DNA of 64,000 bases from Symbiodinium natans (lineage: Eukaryota > Sar > Dinophyceae > Suessiales > Symbiodiniaceae). The stretch is from contig CAJNDS010000857.1 in assembly GCA_905221605.1 (NCBI GenBank), forward strand, positions 408,817 through 472,816, written 5' to 3'. Under the pieces are notes generated by a model, which saw nothing but the letters and a program-made list of their open reading frames with translations, did no database searches and was not told where the DNA came from. Below are positions 38,240 through 49,599 of the stretch, one piece after another (position 1 is the first letter of the stretch; each line of letters begins with the position of its first letter). The translations under genes and the position numbers were made by a program.

Positions 38240-38310
38240 CCAAACCCTAAACCCTAAACCCCAAACCCTAAACCCTAAACCCTAAACCCCAAACCCTAAA
38301 CCCTAAACCC
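38240..38310. repeat. CCCTAAA telomere-type array
   Basis: Ten units, two CCCCAAA variants. Confidence 0.95.
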
Positions 38311-38324
38311 CATACACTCCCCTT

Positions 38325-39375
38325 GCCAGGGACCACAGCCCTGCTGGCTGCACTCCGAGATGTGCAGAAGGCTCTAGCTCGGATATACCTGCTGCAGCTT
38401 CTTCGGGTTTAGATCCCGCCTGCGTCATCGCGGTTGCCTCGCGACGGGGTTTAGGGTTTAGGGTTTAAGGGTTTAAGGGTCTAAGGGTCTAGGGCTTGGG
38501 GTTTAGGGTTTCGGGTTTCGGGTTTAAGATAAACCTTGAGCCTAAACAAAACCCCTGAACCCTCTCTGGTCTCTTTCCTAGTGGCCAGATCCTTGTCGAG
38601 CTTTGCGTGAACAGAACGTCCATCGACACAGCGTGCGCTCGGCATCTTCTTGAGAGCTGAGCCTGAGCTTCGCAAGTACTTGAACCAAGGTCATTATGTT
38701 AATATACTAATACGAAAATAAAATATAGTAGTATAAGAACTTTTGAATATAAGAATATAAGAATGTAGGAATATAAGAATATAAGAATATAAGAATATAA
38801 GAATATAAGAATATAAGAATATAAGAATATAAGAATATAAGAATATAAGAATATACGAATATAAGAATAAATATAAGAATATAAGAATATAAGAATATAA
38901 GAATATAAGAATATAAGAATATAAGAATATAAGAATATAAGAATATAAGAATATAAGAATATAAGAATATAAGAATATAAGAATATAAGAATATAAGAAT
39001 ATAAGAATATAAGAATATAAGAATATAAGAATATAAGAATATAAGAATATAAGAATATAAGAATATAAGAATATAAGAATATAAGAATATAAGAATATAA
39101 GAATATAAGAATATAAGAATATGAGAATATGAGAATATGAGAATATGAGAATATGAGAATTTCAGAAAATGCGAATATAAGAAGATAGTCATAAAAGCTG
39201 CTTGGACAGGTACCCCGCAGCCAGACTTATCTCCAAGCTGGTCTGCAAGTCGAATGCGGATGGGGAGGTGTTGGTTCCGAGCGTTTCTGCGACGATGTGT
39301 TGCTTTGTAGGAGTCCCCCGCTGCCAGGCTCAACAGATCGCATGTGAGCTGACTCGAGCGGTGTGCGGAGTTGCA
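38325..39375 (+). CDS. Three coding-like exons, unknown protein
   Basis: ~38328-38408 reads TALLAALRDVQKALARIYLL. ~38580-38668 reads SGQILVELCVNRTSIDTACA. ~39212-39378 reads YPAARLISKLVCKSNADGEV then CCFVGVPRCQAQQIACELTR and ends TGA. Between them lie a TTTAGGG array (38450) and the AATATAAG satellite (38740). Helical, balanced composition, but no family recognised. Confidence 0.43.
38450..38528. repeat. TTTAGGG array, worn
   Basis: TTTAGGG with TTTAAGGG, TCTAAGGG and TTTCGGG variants. Confidence 0.9.
38740..39172. repeat. AATATAAG octamer satellite
   Basis: About 50 AATATAAG units in tandem, with AATATGAG variants at the right end and one short AATAAATATAAG slip. Because units are eight bases, three repeated frames stay open for a long way on the minus strand; that frame is not a gene. 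Confidence 0.98.
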
Positions 39376-39386
39376 GCCTGAAGATG

Positions 39387-39422
39387 GTTTAGGGTTTAGG
39401 GTTTAGGGTTTAGGGTTTAGGG
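39387..39422. repeat. TTTAGGG array (G orientation)
   Basis: Five perfect units. Confidence 0.95.
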
Positions 39423-39429
39423 AAGAGTC

Positions 39430-42400
39430 AGACTGGTGCACTGGAGCAGATGCTCAATTGGTACTGGTAGTGCGGGTGCGAACAGCGCGCTGTTCGGCCG
39501 CCCCGCCTTAAAGGTTGCAAGAAATGCTGCAAAGGTTCCGATTCTCGGTGCATGACATGAGTTGTGGCCGTGTCGCCTGCATGCATGAGGCCACACATCT
39601 TGATTCCTTGGTGCGTGGGGAGTTGGCAGAGGCTGTGATGCTGTAGCAGATGCGTTTGTTTACGGCCCGTGCTTCCTGCGATGCAGGCAGTTCGAGCCGT
39701 TGCTGAGAAACGCACCATGCAGCCCCCCATGTCCGGGTCCTTCTAGAGAGAGATGGAGAGCGCTACTCTAACACCCCTAGCGCTATTGTGTCCCAAGGCA
39801 CAGTGGTCTAGATGAGCGCGAATTGCAACAGGCCAGAACGGTGAACACATGTGAACCCGAAGAGACGAGATTTGCATGCTGCACAGCCACATCAAAAATC
39901 ACGGACGTCTGAGAGTTTGAGGCCTTGCAAACACTGGAGGCCAGCGTGCACGGTAGATTATGCATTCAAAGGGGCTCCCTAAACCCTAAACCCTAAACCC
40001 TAAACCCTAAACCCTCAACCCGAAACCCTGGGATGTGTGTGATTTTTGCGCAGGAGCCTGGGCACTTCCGGAATCTTCAAGACGGGGTGGGGAATCCCTG
40101 GAGCAGCCACTATATTAATATATTGTATATTCTTCTTATGATTATTATGATACTATATTGTTATCATCATTATTCTTCTTCTTATTACTACTATTCTTCT
40201 TCTTACTATTATGATACCATCTTATTTTTATTACTGTTAATATTATGGCAAAATTTCATGATTATGTTGTTACATAGGTTTTTGTGCTAGCAGGGAGGTG
40301 GCAGCAACGTGGTAGCAGCGTGCCCTGCCAGAGTGTGGCAGTGGCCTCCCAGGTGATGGCGTAAGATGGAAACAAAGCACAAGGCAACTCTGGTGAATGT
40401 GGGGCATGTGCACCGCAGCGGGCGGCTCGGATCTCTGGAGCTTTTGCTGAAGCGGTGCCAGGATGCCACTATCGATGCCTTAGCTGCGCAACCCTCGGGG
40501 CACGAATGTAGCCGATGTCTCCAGCCAGGCTGCGCTCCTGCTTTCTGAGGTGCCAAGATACAGAGCACCTCGCTGAGGTGTTCGGGTCATTTGTGTGTGG
40601 CATAGACCAGCAACACCGCTGCTGTTAAGTCGAAGGGCTAGCGGTCTTCCATGGTCTTCAGCTGCAAGAAGGACACTGGCATCGCCAAGCTTGCGAGAGC
40701 TGGTGACCTTGCCAGGCAAGGCCCGTTTGCTGAATCGTTGTTCAAGCTTCCCATCGGGTCAGCACGCGTGCGGAGGACCCGTTTTGGCACTTGCACTGTT
40801 GTCATCGAAGAGTGACTGCATCGTGGCCATTATCACTTGCAAGACACCTCTCCATGTGTGGTGTTGAAACAGCTTGCAACCGCTTGCAGCCACTGCTTTT
40901 GCTACATCTTTGCAACTCATAGAGAGGCCTCTAAGAGGTGCTTGCAAGAGCGGGAACATTGCCCTTTTTCTTTGGATTGGCAGACGTTTCTTTCCTGGCC
41001 GGGATGCGGCATTGAGAATCTCGACCACTTTCCTGCCATGGAGCAGCCTGGACGTATCGTTATCCAGGTAAGCCCAGGCACTGAGGTCTGGGCTATCCCA
41101 TGCACGCCACGAATTTTTCATGACAGATGCTCCCAAGGGCTTGTACGCTACTCAGAAGATTACGTTGTGTGTCCTGGTGTCGTGTGCATGGAGCTTTGGC
41201 TCTCCACAATGGAGGCGATTGCGGGAATTTACATTTGAGGTTGAGATGCTGATACATATACGCAGAGCTCGGTTCTGCCGTCCCTTTCACTGGAAGAAGT
41301 GCTTGTTGTTACTGCGTGGTGGAACAGAACAGCAGAACAAGGGCACCCACACAAAAAAGGCTTTTGGCTTGCATGCAGACGTAGTCAGGTCTTCACTCAG
41401 GCGGCACGAAGGTGCACCTGCCAACGCCCTCCGGGGCTTTTGGCTCAGGATGCTGCTGGATTTTGTATACAGCCGCTTGGCTGCAGCAAGAACTCCAAGA
41501 GTCGCGCAGGGTTTATGAGCTCCTATAGGGTGTTTTGGGGGGGCATGAAGGGCACGGCGTGCCTGACATCTCAGGTCAATTCACACGCAGCGCCTGCGAG
41601 CCTGTATTTTTGTTTCACCCGCACTCCAGTGGCTGACAGCATGCGGAGCATGCTCAAGTGAAGCCTACTCATTCGCTACAGACTCAGTGATTCTTCCCAC
41701 CACAGGGTTTTGGCCTCACCAATAGCTTCTTGGCCAATGCCCCTTTTGACAGCCAGCACGGAGTTCGAGCTTTCCATCTTTGGACAAGCGTCTAGCATGC
41801 TTCATGAGACTTGCCATAGTTGGCCGCCCAAGGAACGGCGCAATATCGTGTCAAATCAGCAGGCATTTTGCTATTTTGCACAGTCTTTTCGCTGAACCGG
41901 GCGGCCTTACATCTGCGCCCAACGCGTAGTGATTAAGTTTTGCAGCCGCGGGTTGGGCTGCGTTGATGACTGGAAGCCCTTGCCGTGTTGCATCGCTTCA
42001 GCTCACTCTTGTCACTTAAGTACTTAGTTTCCATGTCCATGCAGGTAGTAGGCAGTAGGAGGCGGTCATCTTTGACATGCACACGCAGAAATGTGCACTT
42101 TGCATACATGACGTCACATCATTGTTGCTGGGGCTTGGCGGGCCTCCGTTCGCCCCGAAAAAGCACAAGCACATGCCTTCATAACGATTCCTGAGAGCCA
42201 TGTTCCCTTAAACAGATTGAGGACGGAGAGCGTGCGCCTGTGAAGTAAGGGCACTGCGAAGGTTCTACAGAGGATGCAACAAGCAAGTGGCTTGCAAGTG
42301 GAGTGGTCAAATTAAGCAGGAGAAGCTTCAGACACGAATTGCGGACTGCAGTCTCCCCCTGCTTCATGACAGACTCAGCTGGAGCCCCCGGTGGACGGAG

Positions 42401-42535
42401 AGGAGGGCATCAGAACAGCCTGGGCAGCAAGCCTAAGCACAGGTCAGCGCCAGCTACGCCAGAGTCAGACCCCAGACCGCTACTGCTTCAAGTGCCCGCT
42501 TCCATGTCGGAGCCAAAACTGTGTGATGGGGTTTG
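39430..42535. other. Array-poor stretch with open frames, no gene called
   Basis: Only one telomere-type array (39977-40030) and one TTATTA/TTCTTC microsatellite (40112-40235) in 3.1 kb. Overlapping frames of 60-130 codons occur on both strands, for example 40759-41136 minus and 41120-41518 plus. None has a family signature. Confidence 0.4.
39977..40030. repeat. CCCTAAA telomere-type array
   Basis: Seven units. Confidence 0.95.
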
Positions 42536-42539
42536 GGGT

Positions 42540-42620
42540 TGAGGGTTTAGGGTTTGGGGTTTGGGGTTTAGGGTTTAGGGTTTAGGGTTTAGGGTTTAGG
42601 GTGGAGGGTTCAGGGTTCAA
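42540..42620. repeat. TTTAGGG array with TTTGGGG variants
   Basis: About ten units. Confidence 0.95.
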
Positions 42621-42644
42621 GATGCAACGATACTCCATGTTGGG

Positions 42645-43730
42645 TCAGTGGAAGCCTCACATCCTGCCTCCCGCCTTCAGCCGCCCTTTTTTCCATCACA
42701 AGAGAGCGGTTCCAGCAGCTTTTGGGGCCTCCCAAGCTCTATCATGGTGGCCTCCCAAGTTCTAGCTGGCTGTCGGCTCCTGCGCCTCTCTCTACTTGTT
42801 GGCCCTGGACTTGAGGCCCTGCGACACCTGTGCCGGAACCTCGTGGGGTTGCGGGATGTGCAGCACATTTGGCAGACCATGTCCTGCCTTTCCCAGGCCG
42901 ACCGACAGCCGCCCGAGCGTGGGAGCCGCCCTTAAGAGATGGCTTCTGTAGCGTCGGTGGCTGCAAAAAAGTCTCGCAAGCGCGACGGTCAGTCGAGTAA
43001 AGAGGGGCCTCTTCCTCGGCCGTGGTCTCTTAGTAAAAACACTCCCCCTCCCCCCTCTCCCTCCCTCACCCCTCCCTCCACCTCCGACTTTGCGTTTATG
43101 GAGGCTCGTGGACTGGGAACGAGTCGCCCTCGGCTCTCAGAGGTGCTTCCCCGTTTTAGACACTTTCAGACTCTGAAGGGTGATGTCCTAATGCGGCTCT
43201 TCCTCTTGCAAGGGTCCTCCGTGTGGCACCGCGTGTGCCACCCCCACGCAGTGTGGCGAGAGCTCGCCAAAGGCCTTGCTTTTAGTTTTTGGTGATTCTT
43301 GGTGTGTAAGATTTTCCTCCACTTGACCATAGACCCGAAGCCCTTCTGTCCTTTGCAGTGGGCTGCTGCGGGCAATAAGAAGAAGCCCTCCCAGACAGGC
43401 GGACATAGCCCATAAAGCTGTCGGCAGCACTGGTGCCACCTACGGGTGTGCCTCGCGCAGTTTGGGGTGGTTTCCAGAAGTTTTAGGGGTCGTCATTGCG
43501 GGGTCCCTGTTCCCTGGAAGTTCGCCAGGTATTCCAAGAAGTTTGCCGAAGGATGGGAGCGTGTGTTCGCCAAAAAAGGTCTGATCCTCAAAGCTGGCGT
43601 AGCTGGTGAGCAGGTTCTGTGGTTCTGTTCTGTCGTGCCTTGGTTGAAGCTAGCACAGGCCAACAACATGCAGAAGTCCAGAAGAAGGAGAGCGGACAGG
43701 GTTGTGTGGCCTGACAGCCTCTGAAGAGTC
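42645..43730 (+). CDS. Coding-like frames, unknown; low support
   Basis: Open + strand frames follow each other: 42648-42935 (LRLSLLVGPGLEALRHLCRN), 42939-43295 (ATG start, basic KKSRKRDGQSSKEG, Pro-rich run, then VWHRVCHPHAVWRELAKGL) and ~43490-43724 (KKFAEGWERVFAKKG then VVPWLKLAQANNMQKSRRRR). Composition is protein-like, but no family is recognised and splice sites are not evident. Confidence 0.33.
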
Positions 43731-43839
43731 ACAAAGTGCTTCCAAGATTCAGGACGTAACCTTGGACAGCTGAAGAGGGGGGGAGACCTGACAGCACCAT
43801 GTGTCACCATAGACCTTACGCCGAGAGACAAAAATGTCG

Positions 43840-43870
43840 GTTTAGGGTTTAGGGTTTAGGGTTTAGGGTT
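43840..43870. repeat. TTTAGGG array (G orientation)
   Basis: Four to five units. Confidence 0.93.
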
Positions 43871-44139
43871 TCCGCCTTGAGAGAGCAGCCTTGGCGTCCC
43901 ATGTCTTGGTATTTGATGGTATTTGCGCGCTGAGTGTGCCATTTGTTCAGCTCGAATGTACGAACCTTTGTGGAGATGGCCTCGGCAATGGGCATGAGAG
44001 GGTGGAAACTGTGAGGCGCTCAGCGAAGCCTTGCAGTCATCGAGGTGGAGGAAGTAAGCCGTCACCTAAAGCTTGAATCCCAACCCCCAAGCCCTAAACC
44101 GGCCTAAATCTGCTTTCCCAAGGCGCTGCCCCACACTAC

Positions 44140-44400
44140 GCTGCCCCATTCGCAGATCACGAGGCCAGACGCGGGGAAGGCCTTCTTTGGAACCTTATAT
44201 AAGCCCTATCTGAAAGGGGACCCGAGAAGGGTCCACGATCTCACTAAACCCTAAGCCATGAACCCTGAACCCTGAACCCTGAACCCTGAACCCTGAACCC
44301 TAAACCCCTGTGCAAAAAGGTGCCAGCGCAGCGCAAGCTTCCCAGCTTGCCGAATCCCCGAAGGCCGTGGGCTTCTTCGGCTTTCGCTTCGATTTCCCGT
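44140..44400 (+). CDS. Two short coding-like exons, unknown gene
   Basis: ~44152-44225 reads ITRPDAGKAFFGTLYKPYLK. ~44320-44400 reads GASAAQASQLAESPKAVGFF then GFRFDF. A CCCTGAA/CCCTAAA array (44260-44310) lies between. Family unknown. Confidence 0.38.
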
Positions 44401-44409
44401 TGTGTTGTG

Positions 44410-44530
44410 TGGCCCTAAACCCCAAACCCCAAACCCCAAACCCCAAACCCCAAACCCCAAACCCGAAACCCTAAACCCTAAACCCTAAACCCAAAACCGT
44501 AAATCCTAAAGACCCTAAACCCTAAACCCG
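44410..44530. repeat. CCCCAAA variant block plus CCCTAAA
   Basis: Seven clean CCCCAAA units followed by worn CCCTAAA units. Confidence 0.96.
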
Positions 44531-44778
44531 GAACCCCAGAGGCGCCTTCAACAACTTCACCTCCTGCACAAGAAGCTCAGGAGCAGTGTAGCTCTCCCTT
44601 GAGTTGGGGATTTAGGGGGGCAACCGTCCCTAAATTTCAGGAAGATGTCTTAAGTTCCACTTCAAAGGAATGAAAGGTACGTTCTTCAACTAAGGGCCAC
44701 TGGCCGTCCTGAGAGGTAGCTGTGCACCTATGTGGGGACCCTGGCATCATTGGGTACCCGAGAGAGCGCTACACACCC

Positions 44779-44920
44779 AAAACCCTAAACCCTAACCCTA
44801 AACCCTAAACCCTAAACCCTAAACCCTAAACCCTAAACCCTAAACCCTAAACCCTAAACCCCAAGCCCTAAGCCCTAAACCCTAAACCCTAAACCCTGAA
44901 CCGTAAACCCTAAACCCTAA
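44779..44920. repeat. CCCTAAA telomere-type array
   Basis: About twenty units ending directly at the first RINGv exon. Confidence 0.97.
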
Positions 44921-46900
44921 GTCAGGATGAGGAACGCCTCTGCCGCTTTTGCTTTGAGGGCGAGGAGGCACCCCGGTCTCTTTGAAGTGCGGGTTGTATC
45001 GGGTTGTATTTCTATGTTTCTGTTTATGTGTGTGTATATATGTTTATGTACGTGTATGTGTCTATATATATATATACATACATATATGTATATACGTATT
45101 GTACATTACATTCTTCATTATTTGTGTTTTTTGTTTCTCTGGTTTCCATCCGGTTCGGTTTGATTCTATTCTGTTGTATTTATGTTTAATTGTCCTACTC
45201 CATTCGGCAGAAAAGGGGGATCAGCATGGGTCGCCCATCTGGTGCCAGGTGGACGAGCTCATCTCTCCATGCCGATGTTCGGGAGGACAGAAGTATGTCC
45301 ACTTGAAATGCCAGATTCCTTGGACATTGTGGTTCAGCAAAGAGCTCAAAAGTGCGATTTTGCGCCAAGTCGTGGCCAAGGTTTGCGAATGTGGCAGCGG
45401 GCAGTACTGGTTTCTCAACCCACCCATCCGGATCTCTACGACCACGACACAAGACAAAGGACAGCGGCAAAAAATCTGATCCACTGAAGCTGTCTACAAA
45501 AGATTAGCCCAGGATTTGCAACGTGTGCAAAACGGAGTTCACCTGCCATCCGCCAACCCGTGCGGAGCTCCAGTAGCACGGGGCTGGTGCGCTTTCTAGA
45601 TGAGTGCTGATCATTGTAGTACGATGCGTGCAGAGAAGTGTGCTCTGTAACAACATAATTGGATGTCATATCATGCAAGGGAACCAATAGAGTACAACGC
45701 GGCTATTCTTTTGCTTCTTTGTTCCGTGATTCTCTTGGCTGTTGCGATGTATGTGCGACCCCCAAGCCCTAAGCCCTAAGCCCTCAGCCCCCAGCCCTAA
45801 ACATCTAAGCACCAACCCCCCAGACATCCCAGGCCCGAAGCCCTAAACCCTAAACATCCCTAAGCCCTAAACCCCTAAGCCCTAAGCATCCCTAAGCCCT
45901 AAGCCCTAAGCCCTAAGCCCTAAGCCCTAAGCCCTAAGCCCTAAACCCTAAACCCTAAACCCTAAACCCTAAACCCTAAACCCTAAACATCAACAAAATC
46001 CCTAAGCGACTGCGAGCCGAGGGGCCGAGTTGCTGGCCTCCTTCACAGGCCCAGAGCTGGCGGCCCTCATCGAGGTTCGGTTGTGATAGGATCATATGCA
46101 GGGTTTAGGGTTTAGGGTTAGGGTTTAGGGTTTAGGGTTTAGGGTTTAGGTTTTAGGGTTTAGGGTTTGGGGTTTAGGGTTTAGGGTTTGGGGTTTAGGG
46201 TTTAGTGCAGCTGTGTGTTTAGGTTGGACAGCACTCTTGCTGCAGGAGCGTTGCTTTATCGGCTCGGCAGAGAACTTCAGCCGTGAGCTGGAGAGACAGG
46301 CTGCGAGAATCCAGAAACACTCTGGGTGTTCCAAGAGTTTAGGGTTTAGGGTTAGGGTTTAGGGTTTAGGGTTTAGGGTTTAGGGTTTAGGGTTTAGGGT
46401 TTAGGGTTTAGGGTTTAGGGTTTAGGGTTTAGGGTTTAGGCTTTAGGGTTTAGGGTTTAGGGTTTAGGGTTTAGGGTTTAGGGTTTATGGCAACATGGGA
46501 TGATGCAGGTCGCCAGCTTTCCCGGCATCATGCGCGAGGGCATCGTGTGTCTGAACTGGATTAGGCCCGACGGCATGTCAGTGCAGACAAGAGCATCCAA
46601 CCTCGGTCCATACGTCCAGTTGGTGAAAGTTTCCTAAAGCCTAAACCCTAAACCCTAAACCCTAAACCCTAAACCCTAAACCCTAAACCCTAAACCCTAA
46701 ACCCTAAACCCTAAACCCTAAACCCTAAACCCTAAACCCTAAACCCTAAACCCTAAACCCTAAGCCCTAAGCCCTAAAGCCGAAACCCTAAACCCTAAAC
46801 CCTAAAGACCAGCTGACCAGGGGTCTGTTCCTGATCGTCAAAGTGCCGCCCCAAGATCAGACATGCAGATTGAGGGTCGAAGAAGCCTGTTTCTAGATAT
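44918..46900 (+). CDS. RING-CH (RINGv, MARCH-type) zinc-finger protein, probable E3 ubiquitin ligase
   Basis: RINGv fingers recruit E2 enzymes for ubiquitin transfer. The C4HC3 ligands can be read in order over at least three exons: ~44921-44985 DEERLCRFCFEGEE (C1, C2); 45249-~45311 VDELISPCRCSGGQKYVHLK (C3, C4, H5; C6 follows in HLKC or comes from the next exon); ~45381-45452 LRMWQRAVLVSQPTHPDLYD; ~45508-45575 ICNVCKTEFTCHPPTRAEL (C7, C8). The W and PTHP spacing fits algal RINGv proteins that continue with a RAEL-ASFTGPE-type helix, here at ~46026-46078 (ELLASFTGPELAALIE), then ~46240-46335 (ERCFIGSAENFSRELERQ), ~46508-46630 (VASFPGIMREGIVCLNW) and ~46806-46895 (TRGLFLIVKVPPQDQ). A further exon may lie at ~47470-47553 (VVEDRQRGVVMLKVSDEEE). 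Arrays occupy most introns. No transmembrane pair seen, unlike most MARCH proteins. Confidence 0.82.
45000..45110. repeat. TATATG/TGTATG-rich intron stretch
   Basis: Irregular TA/TG microsatellite inside the first RINGv intron. Confidence 0.8.
45760..45990. repeat. CCCTAAG variant block and CCCTAAA array
   Basis: Mixed start with CATCCCTAAG phrases, then about eight pure CCCTAAG units, then about eight CCCTAAA units. Lies in the RINGv intron before the ASFTGPE exon. Confidence 0.96.
46098..46205. repeat. TTTAGGG array (G orientation)
   Basis: Fifteen or so units between the ASFTGPE and GSAENFSRE exons. Confidence 0.96.
46337..46490. repeat. TTTAGGG telomere-type array (G orientation)
   Basis: More than twenty near-perfect units following the GSAENFSRE exon. 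Confidence 0.98.
46635..46805. repeat. CCCTAAA telomere-type array
   Basis: About 24 units. With the 46337 array it brackets the exon at 46508-46630 with inverted arrays of similar length. Confidence 0.98.
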
Positions 46901-46922
46901 CCAATTGGGCTCATCAGGCTCA

Positions 46923-46965
46923 GGGTTTAGCGTTTAGGGTTTAGGGTTTAGGGTTCAGGGTTTAG
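46923..46965. repeat. TTTAGGG array (G orientation)
   Basis: Six units following the FLIVKVPPQDQ exon. Confidence 0.93.
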
Positions 46966-47655
46966 GAGGCTCATCAGGCAGTAGAGAAAGGGAGGCTGAG
47001 AGCAAGCAAGAAAGAGCGCCATAAGTACTGGACAGCACGGCAATGAAAGGAATGAGGGTCGCATGTGCATGCAGCAAACAGCATTCAGAAGTTCCACATG
47101 GAGAAAAAGTGAGACAGAATTGGAAGGAGGACTGCAACTAGCAGGTTGGTTGGGGTGGGGTCTACGCGCACTCGTGGTATTTAGTATTTCCCAGGTATGT
47201 GCTCGCCAGTCATGCATGGCCGGCGCATACCATCCTCGCCCAATGTGAAAAGAGTCTTGAGAGAGCCTGCGCATCATGGCTTCTGCTTTCAAACTGCATT
47301 TCATCACGGTTTAGCCAATGTCATTCTACCGAGATAAGCTCGATTCCCCTGCAGTTTGCACTACTTGATGACCGGATTCATGTCTGACGGTTTCTTTTTG
47401 TTTTGATTTGGATGTTTCTTCGTGCCGAGTGGCTATAGCAAAGGATCGATCAGGGGGGTCGTGATTTCAGGGAGCTGCTAAGGTGGTGGAGGATCGACAG
47501 CGTGGCGTCGTCATGTTGAAGGTCAGTGATGAGGAGGAGATCGAGGGCTTCTAGGGTTTGGGGTGGGTTTAAGGTTAGGGTGAGGCAGAGACCTTACAGT
47601 GCAAGGTTTCGGAGGCTGTTCGTCCCCCTATAGGGTTTAGGGTTTAGGGTTTCTA

Positions 47656-47768
47656 CCCAGAGACTCCAATACCCCTAAAATCAAGGAAGATTCCTTAAGC
47701 CATATAAGGAACCCTCTTATACTTTAAGGAATATTCCTTCGTCAAGGGGTATTGGAGTCCCTGTGCAG
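47656..47768. mobile_element. Inverted-repeat element, CCCAGAGACTCCAATACCCC
   Basis: Left end ACCCAGAGACTCCAATACCC, right end GGGGTATTGGAGTCCCTG. Inner CATATAAGGAACCCTC and TTAAGGAATATTCCTT as in the copies at 9445 and 13507. Confidence 0.9.
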
Positions 47769-47874
47769 GGCTTCAGAGGCTTTTGTCGCGGCGCTTCGAG
47801 GCGGGTGTTGCAAGGGTCTCAAAGGCCCAAGCAGCCGCCGGATCTCGGCTTCAGGGTGGCATCTTTGTACCTTA

Positions 47875-47975
47875 GTAAACCCTTAAACCCTTAAACCCTT
47901 AAACCCTTAACCCCAAAAACCCAAAAACCCTAAAACCCTAAAACCCTAAACCCTAATCCCTAAACCCTAAACCCT
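47875..47975. repeat. CCCTTAAA/CCCTAAA array
   Basis: Starts with four CCCTTAAA octamers and passes into CCCTAAAA and CCCTAAA. Confidence 0.93.
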
Positions 47976-48044
47976 TTGCAACTTGGTGATGGAGAAGTGT
48001 ATGTATCTTCAAGTAGCTGTATCGTGTAGTTGGCTGCTCTAGAC

Positions 48045-48120
48045 TCCCAGAGACTGGGCTTTCAGGAGCTCAGCATGTTTATGCAGCACCTGGAAGCCGA
48101 CGCGAGGACCTTCCAGATCT
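48045..48120 (+). CDS. Coding-like exon, unknown
   Basis: Reads RLGFQELSMFMQHLEADART, helical, placed between a CCCTAAA array and a TTTAGGG array. Could be a late exon of the RINGv gene or the start of another gene. Confidence 0.35.
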
Positions 48121-48298
48121 GGGTTTAGGGTTTAGGGTTTAGGGTTTAGGGTTCAGGGTTTAGGGTTTAGGGTTTAGGGTTTAGGGGGTTAGGGGGTTAG
48201 GGGTTTAGGGGTTTAGGGGTTTAGGCGTTTAGGCGTTTAGGGGTTTAGGGGTTTAGGGGTTTAGGGGTTTAGGGGTTTAGGGGTTTAGGGGTTAGGGT
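48121..48298. repeat. TTTAGGG array passing into GGGGTTTA octamer block
   Basis: About eight TTTAGGG units, then about twelve TTTAGGGG units, one pair mutated to TTTAGGCG. The octamer block is not seen elsewhere at this purity. Confidence 0.97.
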
Positions 48299-48529
48299 CC
48301 AGCACACTGCTTGTGGACTTTGCTTTGCCCTTCTGTTTAGGTCTCGCGGCACTTGAACATTCAAGAGCTGGCCTAGAGCGGTTTTCGCTTCATAGCTGCA
48401 GCTGCTGAAAGTGAGCTATGATGGCAGCTACGGCGTCTAGAGACAGATGGCCGTATGGGGTGAGGGTTCTGTCTACCCCCCTTACTATACAGTAGTCAGA
48501 TAGCCTACATGTGGGATCCTAGACATTGG

Positions 48530-48640
48530 AAACAGGGTTTATGTATTACTGTTATTGGTGAGTGTCTTTGGGGTTCCTTTTTAATATTGGTGAGCGTACA
48601 CAATTGGTGTCCTGGGATACAAGGAATGTAAACCCTACTT
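48530..48640. mobile_element. Dispersed element with GGTGAGTGT..GATACAAG, copy 1
   Basis: CAGGGTTTATGTATTACTGT, TATTGGTGAGCGTACACAAT and GGTGTCCTGGGATACAAGGA match in order the stretch at 50494-50608. It has no clear inverted ends, so it differs from the hairpin families. Confidence 0.75.
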
Positions 48641-48745
48641 CGCATCAACTGACGTGCTGTCCCAAAGTGGCCAGTGCCATGGACTCTGTGCCATGCCGCT
48701 GCAAGCCTTCTCAACTACCGCGAGGTGCTGCGCGGCACTGCAGGT

Positions 48746-48805
48746 AACCCTAAGCCCTAAACCTTCAACCCTAAACCCTAAACCCTAAACCCTGAACCCT
48801 AAGCC
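48746..48805. repeat. CCCTAAA telomere-type array
   Basis: Eight units with CCCTGAA and CCCTAAG variants. Confidence 0.94.
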
Positions 48806-48809
48806 CACT

Positions 48810-49595
48810 TCTTGTTCCGCTGACCATTTCAGGGTGCGGCAGCGACCCAAGCTGCCTTCGTTGGATGCGCCACTCTCGGCTAGAGAGGCCCACGCTGCTC
48901 ACTTTGAAACTTGCAGCAGCTTGCTAACGGCGACGACGACGACTACTAATACGTAGTATTTCATAGTCCTAGTAACAGTCAAAGGAGTAGGAATATTCAT
49001 CATGTAACGAAAATCATAGCAATCTAGGAGTGACACGAGCCGGACCAGGCTCGCCGCGGCGTGCGTGAGCCTCGCGAGCCTCGCGAGCCTCGCGAGCCTC
49101 GTGAGACCGGGCGCGAGACGAGGCGCAGACCCCCACCGCGGCTCTCGGCCCAGAGCCTTTTTAAATGTTCATATATACATATATTTTTTATTTATAATTA
49201 CATTATCTTAAATAAAAATCTGATTGCAGTTTAAAGAACTTTCTTTGTGACTTTGCAGGTCTGAGAGGCTGCGGGATGCGGGTGCCTCAAGGAACCCTCA
49301 TTGGGTAACGGGTCGACTGCCGGTAAAAACTGCCGGCAGAACGAGGCCCCGGCGGATGCTGACTCCGGAGTCCTAGAATCCGGGTATCCGGCCAGGGTCC
49401 CGGTTTTCCTTTTTTTTTTTGTTTTATTCTTCTTTTTTCTAATTTTGTTTTATCATTTCCCTTTTTCTCTCCACGAAGCTCTCGAAGCTCGAGACCCCGG
49501 AATTTTTTGCAGGCCTTGCCTCCAGCCCTGGGGGCTGCCTTGGGCGATCCGGTCTCGCTCCTGGCTTTGGAGGTGGGGGGTGCGTTACAGGGCTT
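48810..49595. other. Stretch without recognisable gene
   Basis: Contains a small tandem run of CCTCGCGAG (about 49068-49105), an AT-rich patch (49155-49240) and a T-rich patch (49408-49465). No convincing coding frame. Confidence 0.5.
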
Positions 49596-49599
49596 CAAT

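Noticed and set aside
38707-39333. 208-codon minus-strand frame of repeated Ile/Leu/Phe/Tyr/Ser
   Set aside because: Pure translation of the AATATAAG satellite.
40759-41136. 125-codon minus-strand frame
   Set aside because: Competes with equally long + frames, with no signature in any of them; all recognised genes are on the + strand.
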